Under the pieces are notes generated by a model. The model saw nothing but the letters and a program-made list of their open reading frames with translations. It did no database searches and had not been told where the DNA came from. Positions 1 through 7,192 of a stretch of 15,476 nucleotides of DNA are shown piece after piece. Numbering within the stretch: position 1 is the first letter of the stretch; every line of letters begins with the position of its first letter. Position numbers and translations under genes: made by a program. The DNA is from Peptococcaceae bacterium UBA3933 (GTDB taxonomy: Bacteria > Bacillota > Peptococcia > Peptococcales > BICA1-8): contig DGEF01000066.1 in NCBI GenBank assembly GCA_002385805.1, positions 65,177 to 80,652 of the forward strand, given 5' to 3'.

Positions 1-33
1 CATGCTTTAATAGAAGCCATTAGAAAGGTTTGA
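1..33 (+). CDS. 3' end of an unidentified gene (partial)
   Basis: The first frame is open from the window edge to a TGA at 31-33 and reads HALIEAIRKV, a plausible helical C-terminus. Only eleven codons including the stop are visible, so no family can be named and the reading may be chance. A strong rightward terminator about 100 nt downstream is consistent with a gene ending here. A second frame (83-145) also stays open and ends inside the terminator stem, so which frame is real cannot be settled from this window. Confidence 0.25.
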   Translation, partial: HALIEAIRKV

Positions 34-132
34 ATATAATTATAGTGATTATAGTGACAAGTAGTGAAGGGAATCGAGCTCTGACTATAATATAGATGCA
101 GTGAAGAAAACATATGAGACAGTAGGTATAAT

Positions 133-183
133 AAACCGTGTATAAAGGTTCTTGCAAGCATATTTATACACGGTTTTATTTTT
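133..183 (+). terminator. Rho-independent terminator
   Basis: A perfect 14-bp inverted repeat (133-146 with 163-176) encloses a 16-nt loop and is followed by TATTTTT. It would end rightward transcription of whatever gene lies off the left edge. The loop itself contains the small palindrome CTTGCAAG. Confidence 0.85.
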
Positions 184-185
184 CC

Positions 186-619
186 TAATTATTATGCCAA
201 GCTACAAGAAATATAAAGAATACTTCGATGGTTATTGAAGGGCCCGAAAATCTGATATATATTATGCAATATTTTACATGGTTAAGGGGACCCAGTCTGG
301 TAGCGAGTATTCTGATTTTTCACAGGGATTATGCCAAATTTGGCGAACGGGTTCATGAATACTGGTATGGTCCCGGTGTGTATCCCATACTGGAGAAGCT
401 TAAAGAACTTGCCGATTAAAGGGACACAAATGAATACAAATTTTACAAGAAACGTTTGGCTAGGGTAATATAAACGGTTTTGATGCTCCTGCCCGCTGTT
501 TTGCAGGGTTTGCCTTGACAACTCTGGACACCACAGTAGGTGGAATGGCTGTCTGGGTGTGTTGTGGATTATGCTTATTGCGCTGACTTTTGGTTTGACA
601 GTTAGGACTGAGGGGCCTT
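186..619. other. Gene-poor stretch with possible degenerate gene remnants
   Basis: No convincing intact gene is present here. A 63-codon plus-strand frame (228-419) has coding-like composition with many aromatic residues and a YGPGVYP segment, but no ribosome binding site precedes its ATG. From 464 to 586 another frame reads through a segment containing FALTTLDT, then stops. A third frame (553-624) continues with a hydrophobic stretch, LGVLWIMLIALTFGLTV. This pattern of short open pieces in shifting frames looks like a decayed membrane-protein gene. FALTTLDT is reminiscent of the CstA carbon-starvation permease family, but the match is too short to rely on. The minus-strand frame at 460-693 is not supported. 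Confidence 0.35.
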
Positions 620-1924
620 TTAGAACAACGTACTATTTTGAGAAATATTCCTTTGCCTGTAAATGCTTGAGATAATGCCGATTGTTGCTGCATTAATGAC
701 CAGTTGTGAACCGCCGTAACTTATAAAAGGTAATCCTACCTGGCTTATAGGCACCAGTCCTAAATTCATACATATATTCCACAAAAACTGTACTGCCAGA
801 ATAGAAACAAAACCGCTTATTAATAACCTAGCATAACTGGTTTTTACTTGTTTAGCTATATACGCAATACGAACCAGAAAAATAATGACAAAACTAATAA
901 GCAGGACACTTGCAATCCAGCCAAAGGTATATGTGATAAAGGCAAAAATAAAATCTGTATGGAGTTCAGGTAAGGTTTGGGGATTAAATGTAAGCCCTTG
1001 ACCAAATAACCCTGATTCAGAAAGTATTTTACTCAATTGAATGTTTAGGTATCCACTTCCTAGTGGGTCACCTTCAGGATTAAAGAATGAAATGAGTCTT
1101 TTCAGTCTATAAGTTTGAGTAACAATAGGCAGCATTAGTAAAGCTATAAATGAACTTGCTATTAAGAAAATTTGCTTTAGTTTTGCGCCAGAAACTATCG
1201 TTAAAGCTATACAGGCAACAGTAAAAATAATTCCTGTTGAGATTGAGGGGGCTGCTAAAATAATAATCAATGGTACTGCCAATAACAGTAAACCTTGCAG
1301 TAACTTTTGCGGGCTGTTCCAATTCCATTGATTAAAAATACCTGCCAAGGCTATGACAAAAAGTAAGGGGCTTATTGCCACGATATTAACGGTAAATGGT
1401 CCTAAACTCAGCCAACATCTACTACCGTTTACTTTAATTCCCCATAATACTGTAAATAAAAGAATTAAGAGAGTTCCAAGATAAATGTGTCTGGAGTATT
1501 TTTCCAATTTACTATAATCAAAAAAGTATAAACTTACAATGGAAATTAAGCTTATAAATGAAAAGAGTAAGCTTTTTTCAAATAACCGCATTCCATTTGT
1601 AAGCAATTCCTGTTTTTGGATAAAGTACATAGCTAATAATCCTATATTTATAAAAAGTAAGGAAAGTAGTAAAATACTCCATTCTGGCTTCGGTTTATGG
1701 ACTTTGTTTAACTGTTTACCGATAAGGTTAGCATCTCCCATTTGTGAAATGGCCTTATCAATAGCTTCCTCTTCGGAAAAGCCTTGCTCTAAGTATTCTT
1801 CTACAATTTCTTGAAAATGAGTTTCTAATTCTAATTTTATTTCTTGATGAACTTTTTTAAATCTGACTTGGGAGCATACTTCGTTAATATAATCTTGGAT
1901 TTTTTTGTTATGCATTAGATCCAT
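620..1924 (-). CDS. HAAS-domain SEDS protein (FtsW/RodA/SpoVE family)
   Basis: A 434-residue integral membrane protein. Residues 5-75 form a soluble helical domain with the features of the HAAS/permease-prefix domain (paired helices, an EEEAIDKAISQMGD segment) that is typically encoded beside PadR regulators. About ten membrane helices follow from residue 82. The SEDS signature is clear: NGSRCWLSLGP (166-176), HTDFIF (322-327) with the presumed catalytic Asp324, and LPFISYGGS (398-406). SEDS proteins polymerise peptidoglycan glycan strands at the membrane. Several positions differ from classical FtsW/RodA: the QPDxGT motif reads APSIST, the segment after LGPF lacks QPSE, and the acidic residues after TDFIFA are replaced by TYTFG. 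The start has a GGGGGAGG site 7 nt upstream, and the ATG overlaps the end of the PadR gene by 10 nt, implying translational coupling. Membership in the family is clear; activity is uncertain. Confidence 0.88.
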   Translation of the reverse strand: MDLMHNKKIQDYINEVCSQVRFKKVHQEIKLELETHFQEIVEEYLEQGFSEEEAIDKAISQMGDANLIGKQLNKVHKPKPEWSILLLSLLFINIGLLAMYFIQKQELLTNGMRLFEKSLLFSFISLISIVSLYFFDYSKLEKYSRHIYLGTLLILLFTVLWGIKVNGSRCWLSLGPFTVNIVAISPLLFVIALAGIFNQWNWNSPQKLLQGLLLLAVPLIIILAAPSISTGIIFTVACIALTIVSGAKLKQIFLIASSFIALLMLPIVTQTYRLKRLISFFNPEGDPLGSGYLNIQLSKILSESGLFGQGLTFNPQTLPELHTDFIFAFITYTFGWIASVLLISFVIIFLVRIAYIAKQVKTSYARLLISGFVSILAVQFLWNICMNLGLVPISQVGLPFISYGGSQLVINAATIGIISSIYRQRNISQNSTLF

Positions 1925-2259
1925 GCAAAAGCCTCCCCCATTAAAATCTTGTCAACTGTTGAGCGGAAAGTAACCCACTCCCGCTGTTTTTCTTTCAGTT
2001 CAGACTTACCTTTAGGTGTTAGACGATAATATTTTCTTTGTCTGCCGCCTTCATTGCCCCACCAGTAAGATTCAATCAAATTTTCAGATTCTAATGAATG
2101 AAGAATGGGATAAAGGGTTCCTTCTTTGAAACTAAAAAGACCCTTCGATTCTTTTTCAATTTCCTTAATCATCTGATAGCCATACATGGGTTTGCGTTCA
2201 AGCATACTTAAAACTAAAACCACCGTACTGCCTTTAAGCATTTCTTTGCTTATTGACAT
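1915..2259 (-). CDS. PadR-family transcriptional regulator
   Basis: A 114-residue winged-helix regulator. The opening ISKEMLKGSTVVLVLSMLE, the YGYQMIKEIE helix, the FKEGTLYPILHSLE recognition region and the wing GRQRKYYRLTPKG are textbook PadR features. PadR proteins are usually repressors that bind near their own promoter and control a neighbouring membrane protein. Here the next gene, the HAAS-SEDS protein, overlaps by 10 nt, so the two almost certainly form an operon. An in-frame ATG three codons upstream (2268) is possible, but the AAAAGGGGG site is only 2 nt from it, against 11 nt from the ATG at 2259; PadR proteins also commonly begin MSISKE. The effector is unknown. Confidence 0.9.
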   Translation of the reverse strand: MSISKEMLKGSTVVLVLSMLERKPMYGYQMIKEIEKESKGLFSFKEGTLYPILHSLESENLIESYWWGNEGGRQRKYYRLTPKGKSELKEKQREWVTFRSTVDKILMGEAFAWI

Positions 2260-2318
2260 TGGAATCATTACCCCCTTTTAAATATATCGCAGATCAATAC
2301 ATCGAATATCTAGGTATA

Positions 2319-2347
2319 ATATTATGCCATTTCCTTAAATTATGCAA
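2319..2347 (-). promoter_or_regulatory. Sigma-A-type promoter for padR-SEDS operon
   Basis: On the minus strand, TTGCAT (2347-2342) and TAATAT (2324-2319) are separated by exactly 17 nt. This lies about 60 nt upstream of the PadR start. AT-rich partial symmetry between 2283 and 2310 (ATAT at both ends, CG inside) could hold a PadR operator, but the palindrome is imperfect. Confidence 0.6.
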
Positions 2348-2432
2348 TAGTTTTTTCGAGTTATTTTTTTGCATTAAATTAAAAGATAGTGAAAAGATAT
2401 ATATAAAAATTTCCATGAAGGTGGAAAATGGA

Positions 2433-2888
2433 ATGCCTAAAGAAACAATAAAATCTTTAAACAAACTTTTACAGGGAGAATATATGGCAGTGCAGAGCTT
2501 TAATAACTTTATATCTAGAATTGAAGATGACAAGGTCAAAAATTCCTTTAAGGATATCCAGAGTCAGCATAGAGAAAACATCAATAAATTAGTCAGCTAC
2601 ATTCAGGACATAGGGGGTAAACCGGAAGAAAACCTTGGTATGATGGGGATAATGGGGGAAGTTAAGCTAAATATTGATTTAGGTTTAAAAGAAGACACTC
2701 TTGAAATCATTGACAAAGCTATCGAAGGTGAAACAAAAGGTGTAAATATGGCAGAAAAAATTTTAAGAGGAAACTTAGATGATAAATCAAGAGTTATTAC
2801 CGGAGAAATTTTAGAAAAAGATAGGGAGTCTATAGAAAAACTAAAGGATCTAAAAAATATAATTTCTTCACGAAAAGTTATCAGCTAG
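2433..2888 (+). CDS. Ferritin-like DUF2383 protein
   Basis: A 151-residue, almost wholly helical protein resembling the DUF2383/PA2169-type ferritin-like four-helix bundle family. Helix 1 carries LNKLLQGEYMAVQSF with Glu16. Helix 2 carries FKDIQSQHRENINKL with His46, followed by the turn GGKPEE typical of the family. The C-terminal half has EIIDKAIEGETKG and EILEKDRESIEKL. The canonical ExxH metal-ligand pair of ferritins is incomplete in helix 2, where Gln43 stands in place of Glu, so iron binding is uncertain. AAGGTGG sits 8 nt before the ATG at 2433. Upstream in-frame ATGs at 2253 and 2415 lack such a site and the extra residues look non-coding. The gene stands alone between a divergent regulator and a terminator. 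Its role is unknown; relatives are often linked to stress or spores. Confidence 0.75.
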   Translation: MPKETIKSLNKLLQGEYMAVQSFNNFISRIEDDKVKNSFKDIQSQHRENINKLVSYIQDIGGKPEENLGMMGIMGEVKLNIDLGLKEDTLEIIDKAIEGETKGVNMAEKILRGNLDDKSRVITGEILEKDRESIEKLKDLKNIISSRKVIS

Positions 2889-2985
2889 GCCCATAAATCA
2901 TGGAAAATATCCATGCATTTTATGTCCTTTACCTTTAATAGAATTTTTCCAATTTGCTTAGTTTTCCAATCCTATGAAAAGAATT

Positions 2986-3018
2986 AAACTACCGAAGATT
3001 TTTCTCGGTAGTTTTTTT
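2986..3018 (+). terminator. Rho-independent terminator
   Basis: The inverted repeat AAACTACCGA / TCGGTAGTTT has a 9-nt loop and is followed by a run of Ts. It ends the transcript of the ferritin-like gene and insulates the downstream ECF sigma promoter. Confidence 0.85.
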
Positions 3019-3082
3019 ATTTAATCTTTTAATTTCTACGAATTTGGAATGATATTAATAAAAACATATTCCAAGGATTTCA

Positions 3083-3110
3083 TGTAACATTTTAGATATC
3101 AATATCGTTT
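3083..3110 (+). promoter_or_regulatory. Candidate ECF-type (autoregulatory) promoter
   Basis: TGTAAC at 3083-3088 is followed by a TTTT-rich spacer of 17 nt and CGTTTT at 3106-3111. This matches the general form of Gram-positive ECF sigma promoters (AAC in the -35, CGT in the -10). It lies about 50 nt before the GTG start of an ECF sigma gene, the usual place for autoregulation. Similar elements precede the genes at 5513 and 7154. Confidence 0.55.
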
Positions 3111-3159
3111 TTATTAGTGTATACAAGCAACCGGCCGGAAAAAAGTAGGTGTAGAATTT

Positions 3160-3693
3160 GTGATATCCGCTGATGATTATAAAAAGGCTAAAGAAGGTGA
3201 TCTGAAAGCAATTGAAAACATATGTGTAGTCACTTGGGAACCTCTCTATCGCTTTATATACTATAAAGTGCAAAACCGAGAAGAAGCAGAGGATATTACT
3301 CAAGAAACATATGTTAAAACTTTGACTTACTTGCAAAAAAATAATGCTCCCCAGAAAAACTTTTTAGGTTTTATGAAAACAGTATCTTTAAATATAATAC
3401 GGGATCGCTGGCGTCGAAAGAAACGGGCGGGGGTTATAGTTAATTTCCAAGAAATAAATCCTGAAGAAACGGTGAATATAGATGAACAAAATGATATAGC
3501 ACAACGTTTATTCCTAAAAAGTGCATTAGCCAAGTTAAGTCAGGAACAGCAAATGATTCTTGATTTACGAATTATTAAAGGATATTCAGTAGCTGAAACT
3601 GCAAAGCTGGTAGGGAAAACAGAAGCTGCGGTCCGCACTGCACAACATAGGGCTTTGCTTGCTTTAGCCCGGATTCTGGATGATGAAGGCTGA
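3160..3693 (+). CDS. ECF-family RNA polymerase sigma factor
   Basis: A 177-residue sigma-70 factor containing only regions 2 and 4. Region 2 spans about residues 12-90 and contains YRFIYYKVQNREEAEDITQE, the characteristic core-binding and -10 recognition helix, with basic residues RDRWRRKKR after it. Region 4 spans about 120-170, with LAKLSQEQQMILDLR and the helix-turn-helix YSVAETAKLVGKTEAAVRTAQHRA. Translation starts at GTG with AGGTG 8 nt upstream. The next gene begins 36 nt downstream and encodes a single-pass membrane protein, the usual arrangement for a sigma/anti-sigma pair. ECF factors typically respond to envelope or antibiotic stress; the inducing signal cannot be read here. The exact ECF subgroup is not assigned. 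Confidence 0.93.
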   Translation: MISADDYKKAKEGDLKAIENICVVTWEPLYRFIYYKVQNREEAEDITQETYVKTLTYLQKNNAPQKNFLGFMKTVSLNIIRDRWRRKKRAGVIVNFQEINPEETVNIDEQNDIAQRLFLKSALAKLSQEQQMILDLRIIKGYSVAETAKLVGKTEAAVRTAQHRALLALARILDDEG

Positions 3694-3729
3694 AAAACAT
3701 ATTTGACTAAAATTAAGGGAGGGATAATA

Positions 3730-5283
3730 TTGAGTAAATATAATACCGAAGAAAAGGTATCTGACTATATAGATGCGTTAAATAATGAACAAAAATCAGA
3801 AATAATAGGAACTACAGATGACCAGGAATTGGAAAAGCTAATGGCAACAGTTCGGTTGGTCCGAACTTTACGAGAACCTGCTTTGCCTGAAGAGGGGTAC
3901 CCCCATAGATTAGCTCAAGCAGTATCCGATAAACTCAAAAAAGAAAAACAATCTAGTTCGAACCAATCGGTAAAATCGGCACCTAAATCTATTAGACGGA
4001 TTCTGCCACCTATGGCTGCCTTGGCGGCTAGCTTATTAATGCTTTTATTAATAAACTGGTTTGGTCTCTTTAACCAGGATGTAGTTTATGCTATGGAGAA
4101 GGCAGTTGCTCAATTGTCAAATTATCATGGTATCCTAGAAATCCGCACAAAAAATGCAGCTGGCGTGGAATGGTTAGTGCGCCAGGTGGAAATATGGTCA
4201 GAGGATGATAAATATGCCATCAAGCAAGATGATGGTACAGTGACTGTTAATAACGGACAGCAAAAGTGGCAGATCAGTCAAGAAAAAAAAGAGGTAGTCT
4301 TATTGCCCCTTCTGCCGGATCCAACTGGGAATAGTTTTGACTTGCGGGATGAGGCTAAACGGGCTAAACAATACCCTCATACTATTGTCGGCTCTGAGTT
4401 GGTTGCCGGTCGTCAAACAACAAAACTGGCAATTTCTCCACCGGGTGGAAGGGAATATTATCTATGGGTGGATACGGAAACCAATTTACCTATTCAACTG
4501 CAAACAGCTATGCAAAATGCACTACAGACCACATACACATTTGTAAGTTTTGAACCTAATACTGAGATTAATCCCCAAAGATTTGCTTATCAGGTTCCTG
4601 AGGGATATCAGGTAGTAGAAAATAATCCGGGACAATTAGTAGCTACTATTGAAGAAGCAGTTGCTATCAGCGGATTAAACCCTTTACTCCCAGAACAAGC
4701 ACCCACCCGTATCTTAGCTTTTGAAGATGGGATTGTTTTCGATTACGGTGATACTACTATTAAGGAAACCTTACCTGAGGGGGAATTTGTGCTAGCTCCC
4801 GATGCTTCCCTAGGTACTGCTGCCAGTGGCCAGCTTGAGGTATGGCAGGAACGGTTACGGTGGAGACAGGATGGTATCGAAATCCAGGTCGAAGGAGTAC
4901 AAAGGGTAGAACTAGCTAGACAAATTGCACCTGATCTTGCTCTTCCCAATTCAAATCAAGATTTGGTAAGTAAGGCTCAGGTTAAGGTTTCCGTAGATAA
5001 AGAGATTGTTGAAGCTGACCAAAAACAGGTTGATAGAGGAAGTAGTCCTTGGCAGCTCGATCCTCTACAGGTAGCACTTGTTTTCGTAAATTTAAAAGTA
5101 ACACCGGAAGGAATTCAAGGTGAGCCGGTAATACCCATGTCGTCCTTTAAACTGGTAGAAAACAATTCTGCTGAAGCGGTTGTAGAGGTAGCCAACGGCC
5201 CTATCGAACGGGTCTATCTGAAGAAATTGGTTCGGCAGGATGACACCGGCATTTGGTCAGTAGTAGGATACGATCCTCGTTAA
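3730..5283 (+). CDS. Probable membrane anti-sigma factor with large extracytoplasmic domain
   Basis: A 517-residue protein read from TTG, chosen because AAGGGAGGG lies 6 nt upstream; an earlier in-frame TTG at 3703 has no such site. Residues 1-90 are cytoplasmic and helical and would bind the sigma factor encoded just upstream. A single membrane helix spans about 93-113. The remaining 400 residues are outside the cell. The first part (about 115-310) has the alternating beta pattern and sequence flavour of LolA/RseB-like sensor domains, including MEKAVAQLSNYHGILEIRT and YYLWVDTETNLPIQLQT. A second domain follows (about 325-400). No zinc-binding HxxxCxxC anti-sigma motif is present and the cytoplasmic part contains no cysteine. 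Function is inferred from gene order and topology. The ectodomain probably senses an envelope signal. Confidence 0.75.
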   Translation: MSKYNTEEKVSDYIDALNNEQKSEIIGTTDDQELEKLMATVRLVRTLREPALPEEGYPHRLAQAVSDKLKKEKQSSSNQSVKSAPKSIRRILPPMAALAASLLMLLLINWFGLFNQDVVYAMEKAVAQLSNYHGILEIRTKNAAGVEWLVRQVEIWSEDDKYAIKQDDGTVTVNNGQQKWQISQEKKEVVLLPLLPDPTGNSFDLRDEAKRAKQYPHTIVGSELVAGRQTTKLAISPPGGREYYLWVDTETNLPIQLQTAMQNALQTTYTFVSFEPNTEINPQRFAYQVPEGYQVVENNPGQLVATIEEAVAISGLNPLLPEQAPTRILAFEDGIVFDYGDTTIKETLPEGEFVLAPDASLGTAASGQLEVWQERLRWRQDGIEIQVEGVQRVELARQIAPDLALPNSNQDLVSKAQVKVSVDKEIVEADQKQVDRGSSPWQLDPLQVALVFVNLKVTPEGIQGEPVIPMSSFKLVENNSAEAVVEVANGPIERVYLKKLVRQDDTGIWSVVGYDPR

Positions 5284-5333
5284 GATTTGCCAATTCGTTA
5301 TAACTAAACTTTGGCGTTAATTATTTGTTTATG

Positions 5334-5366
5334 GAAAAGCTTTGAACAATCAAAGCTTTTCTTTTT
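5334..5366 (+). terminator. Rho-independent terminator of the sigma/anti-sigma operon
   Basis: A 12-bp stem (GAAAAGCTTTGA with its complement), a 4-nt loop and TTTTT follow about 50 nt after the anti-sigma stop codon. It separates the sigma operon from the deacetylase gene, which therefore needs its own promoter. Confidence 0.88.
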
Positions 5367-5427
5367 GCTGAGTGTATGTTGTCAACAAAGATGGTGATTT
5401 TTGGAATACAGATTATTTTAAACATAA

Positions 5428-5456
5428 GGAAACTTTAGGCCTGCCACAATCGTCGT
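5428..5456 (+). promoter_or_regulatory. Candidate ECF-type promoter for the NodB deacetylase gene
   Basis: GGAAAC (5428-5433), a 17-nt spacer starting TTT, then CGTCGT (5451-5456). Spacing and ends match the candidate autoregulatory element at 3083, including an ATCGT at the -10. It lies between the terminator at 5334-5366 and the ATG at 5513, giving a leader of roughly 50 nt. Direct regulation by the adjacent sigma factor is an inference. Confidence 0.5.
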
Positions 5457-5512
5457 ATATTATAGAGGATTGCAACATACTCATAAAAGGAAGAGGAGAA
5501 AGGAAGAGGGAA

Positions 5513-6373
5513 ATGTTAAAGAAAAAGACGCGCTATATTGGGATTCTAATCCTGATAGTCATGTTCCTTTTGGCTCCGCAGGATTTAATTGCAATAGAAG
5601 ATACAGGTATTCTACAATCTTCTTCCAAGGAACCACAGGAAACTTTAAATCCACGGGAACAAAACCTTGAAGAAGAAACATCCCAAGACAGTGATGTCCC
5701 CCAAAATGACCCAAAAGAAGAACAGAAGGAACAAAAGCAAAAAATTTCTATTGAAGAGACTGAGCTTCAAAACAATTCTAAAGTAGTATATCTGACCTTT
5801 GATGATGGGCCTAATCAATATACAGATCTGATAATTAATATCCTTGCTAAATATAATGCTAAAGCTACCTTTTTTATGTTAGAGCCCCAAATGGAGAAAA
5901 ATACTGGAGTATTACAAAGAATGAAAAATGAAGGACATGCTTTTGGCCTACACGGTGTAACACATGATTATAGGCAATTTTATCAGTCTAGCAAAAGTGT
6001 TATAACTGAAATGAATACAGCGCAAGCTAAATTATATGAACTCACAGGAGTTAAAACCTATTTAGTGCGAACACCTTATGGTTCCAAACCATACATGAAG
6101 CCTGAATATATGGAAGCTGCCCAAAAGGCTGGTTATAAAATCTGGGATTGGAATGTGGATAGCAAAGATTGGTTTTATAGAGACAGCCGTATGGTCAGTA
6201 ATACTATTCAACAGATTATGGTTTTAGATAAAAATAATATACAACCGGTAATATTGTTTCACGACATTAAAAAAACCGCGGAATTTCTTCCTCAGGTACT
6301 AGAATACCTAATTGAAAAAGGGTATACATTCGAAATTCTGGACACGGACCTGGAACCGATCCAACTTAAATAG
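5513..6373 (+). CDS. Membrane-anchored polysaccharide deacetylase (NodB domain)
   Basis: A 286-residue protein. It begins with KKK and a hydrophobic helix (about 8-22) that acts as a signal or anchor. An acidic, Glu/Gln-rich linker (about 28-90) follows, then a NodB (carbohydrate esterase 4) domain. Catalytic motifs are intact: TFDDG with Asp97 and Asp98 (95-99), the metal-binding His147 and His151 of HGVTH, RTPYG (186-190), DWNVDS (212-217) and FHD with His250 (249-251). Such enzymes remove N-acetyl groups from peptidoglycan or other cell-wall glycans, often conferring lysozyme resistance. The ATG at 5513 is preceded by GGAAGAGGG and begins a clean signal sequence; the open frame extends back to 5372 but that part looks non-coding and overlaps the promoter. 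Its place beside an ECF sigma operon suggests envelope-stress control. The precise glycan substrate is unknown. Confidence 0.88.
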   Translation: MLKKKTRYIGILILIVMFLLAPQDLIAIEDTGILQSSSKEPQETLNPREQNLEEETSQDSDVPQNDPKEEQKEQKQKISIEETELQNNSKVVYLTFDDGPNQYTDLIINILAKYNAKATFFMLEPQMEKNTGVLQRMKNEGHAFGLHGVTHDYRQFYQSSKSVITEMNTAQAKLYELTGVKTYLVRTPYGSKPYMKPEYMEAAQKAGYKIWDWNVDSKDWFYRDSRMVSNTIQQIMVLDKNNIQPVILFHDIKKTAEFLPQVLEYLIEKGYTFEILDTDLEPIQLK

Positions 6374-6432
6374 AGGATTAAATGCGAATTTATATAACAA
6401 GTTTATTCCGAATAAATTTATTTAAACACAGA

Positions 6433-6478
6433 GGGGCTGTTGCAAACGAACTATTTAAGTTCGTTTTGCAACAGCCCC
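6433..6478. repeat. Near-perfect 46-nt palindrome with IS-like ends
   Basis: A 20-bp inverted repeat (433-452 against 458-478 in the 6400s, one bulged T) surrounds a 5-nt loop. It lies between the convergent deacetylase and minus-strand genes, where a shared terminator is expected. However, no T-tract follows the stem in either direction: the plus strand continues with As and the minus strand with CTCTGTG. The outer GGGGCTGTTGCAAA resembles terminal inverted repeats of some insertion sequences, so it may be a MITE-like or solo-end remnant. No target-site duplication was seen. Confidence 0.7.
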
Positions 6479-6494
6479 AAAAAAAGTTTTAATC

Positions 6495-7154
6495 TTATAT
6501 GGTCCATTGATTATTGATAAGACCTACTAACTTCCAGTGTCCTTCGTACTCTTCGAAAACTAACCTAAGACTTCTCCAATCCATTCCTTCGTACTCAGGA
6601 TTAAATCCTGAAAAATAGTACTCTACTATAATGGGACTTTCATAAACTTCAAATTGGTTTTCAAGCATATTTCCAAAACTTAATACTTCATTGTATCCAA
6701 TCTCTTCAGCATTTACAAAATCCTCAGAGTAAATAAACTTAGCGTAGTACTCTGACGGTGTTAAGAGGATTTCCTCTCCACTGCCATCGTAATAGCCCCA
6801 GAGGTATTGATTTTGATCTTTAAAAAAGTTCTTTACTTGTTCAACATTAAAAACTATATCCCGTTCCGGTGAAACATGAGTATAGGGAGTAAACCGTAAA
6901 CCTTTAACCGGGTGAACAAATTCAGAAATAGTCTCCGAATCTTTAACGCTAAGAGCGTAAATAAGTTCATCTGCTGTTTCTTTGATGATCTTTTCGGCGG
7001 ATTCCGGTTTTATAATTCCCTTTTCATCATATTGTATTTCTATTTCATTAGATGTTATAGACCCTTGTGGATCTGTTTTTTGTTCAATCATGAAAAATAC
7101 CAAAACTCCGCATAAGACTAGTATTATGATTGCGCCTTTTAATATGTTTTTCAT
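6495..7154 (-). CDS. Membrane-anchored protein of unknown function
   Basis: A 219-residue protein with an N-terminal hydrophobic helix (about 5-23), then a polar linker and a globular extracytoplasmic domain from about residue 45. A cysteine at position 15 is not in a proper lipobox, so an uncleaved anchor is more likely than a lipoprotein. The domain contains SEFVHPVKGLRFTPY, QYLWGYYDGSGE, a FEVYESPIIVEYYFSG strand, and GMDWRSLRLVFEE, and ends HWKLVGLINNQWTI. The C-terminal strand pattern resembles a conserved domain in Firmicute lipoproteins and NTF2-like folds, but I cannot name it. The start at 7154 is preferred over 7175 because an AAAGGTGTGATCA ribosome-binding region precedes it and because a candidate ECF promoter would leave only about 10 nt before the upstream ATG. 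The gene is convergent with the deacetylase. Confidence 0.75.
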   Translation of the reverse strand: MKNILKGAIIILVLCGVLVFFMIEQKTDPQGSITSNEIEIQYDEKGIIKPESAEKIIKETADELIYALSVKDSETISEFVHPVKGLRFTPYTHVSPERDIVFNVEQVKNFFKDQNQYLWGYYDGSGEEILLTPSEYYAKFIYSEDFVNAEEIGYNEVLSFGNMLENQFEVYESPIIVEYYFSGFNPEYEGMDWRSLRLVFEEYEGHWKLVGLINNQWTI

Positions 7155-7192
7155 GATTATGATCACACCTTTCATTTATTGCTTCTTATACT

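Noticed and set aside
460..693. 77-codon minus-strand frame
   Set aside because: Overlaps the SEDS gene end in another frame, lacks a ribosome binding site, and its Pro/Gln/Thr-rich content looks non-coding.
1539..1814. 91-codon plus-strand frame
   Set aside because: It lies opposite the well-supported SEDS gene and has no family resemblance; it is a shadow frame.
2253..2432. In-frame N-terminal extension of the ferritin-like gene to 2253 or 2415
   Set aside because: The extra residues overlap the divergent padR promoter and no ribosome binding site precedes either start; AAGGTGG fits the ATG at 2433.
2898..2915. Small palindrome CATGGA-N5-TCCATG downstream of the ferritin-like gene
   Set aside because: Only 6 bp, no T-tract, and a much stronger terminator follows at 2986; not enough to call a feature.
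5372..5512. In-frame N-terminal extension of the deacetylase to an ATG at 5372
   Set aside because: No ribosome binding site, residues do not look like protein, and it overlaps the candidate promoter; the ATG at 5513 has a good site and starts a signal sequence.
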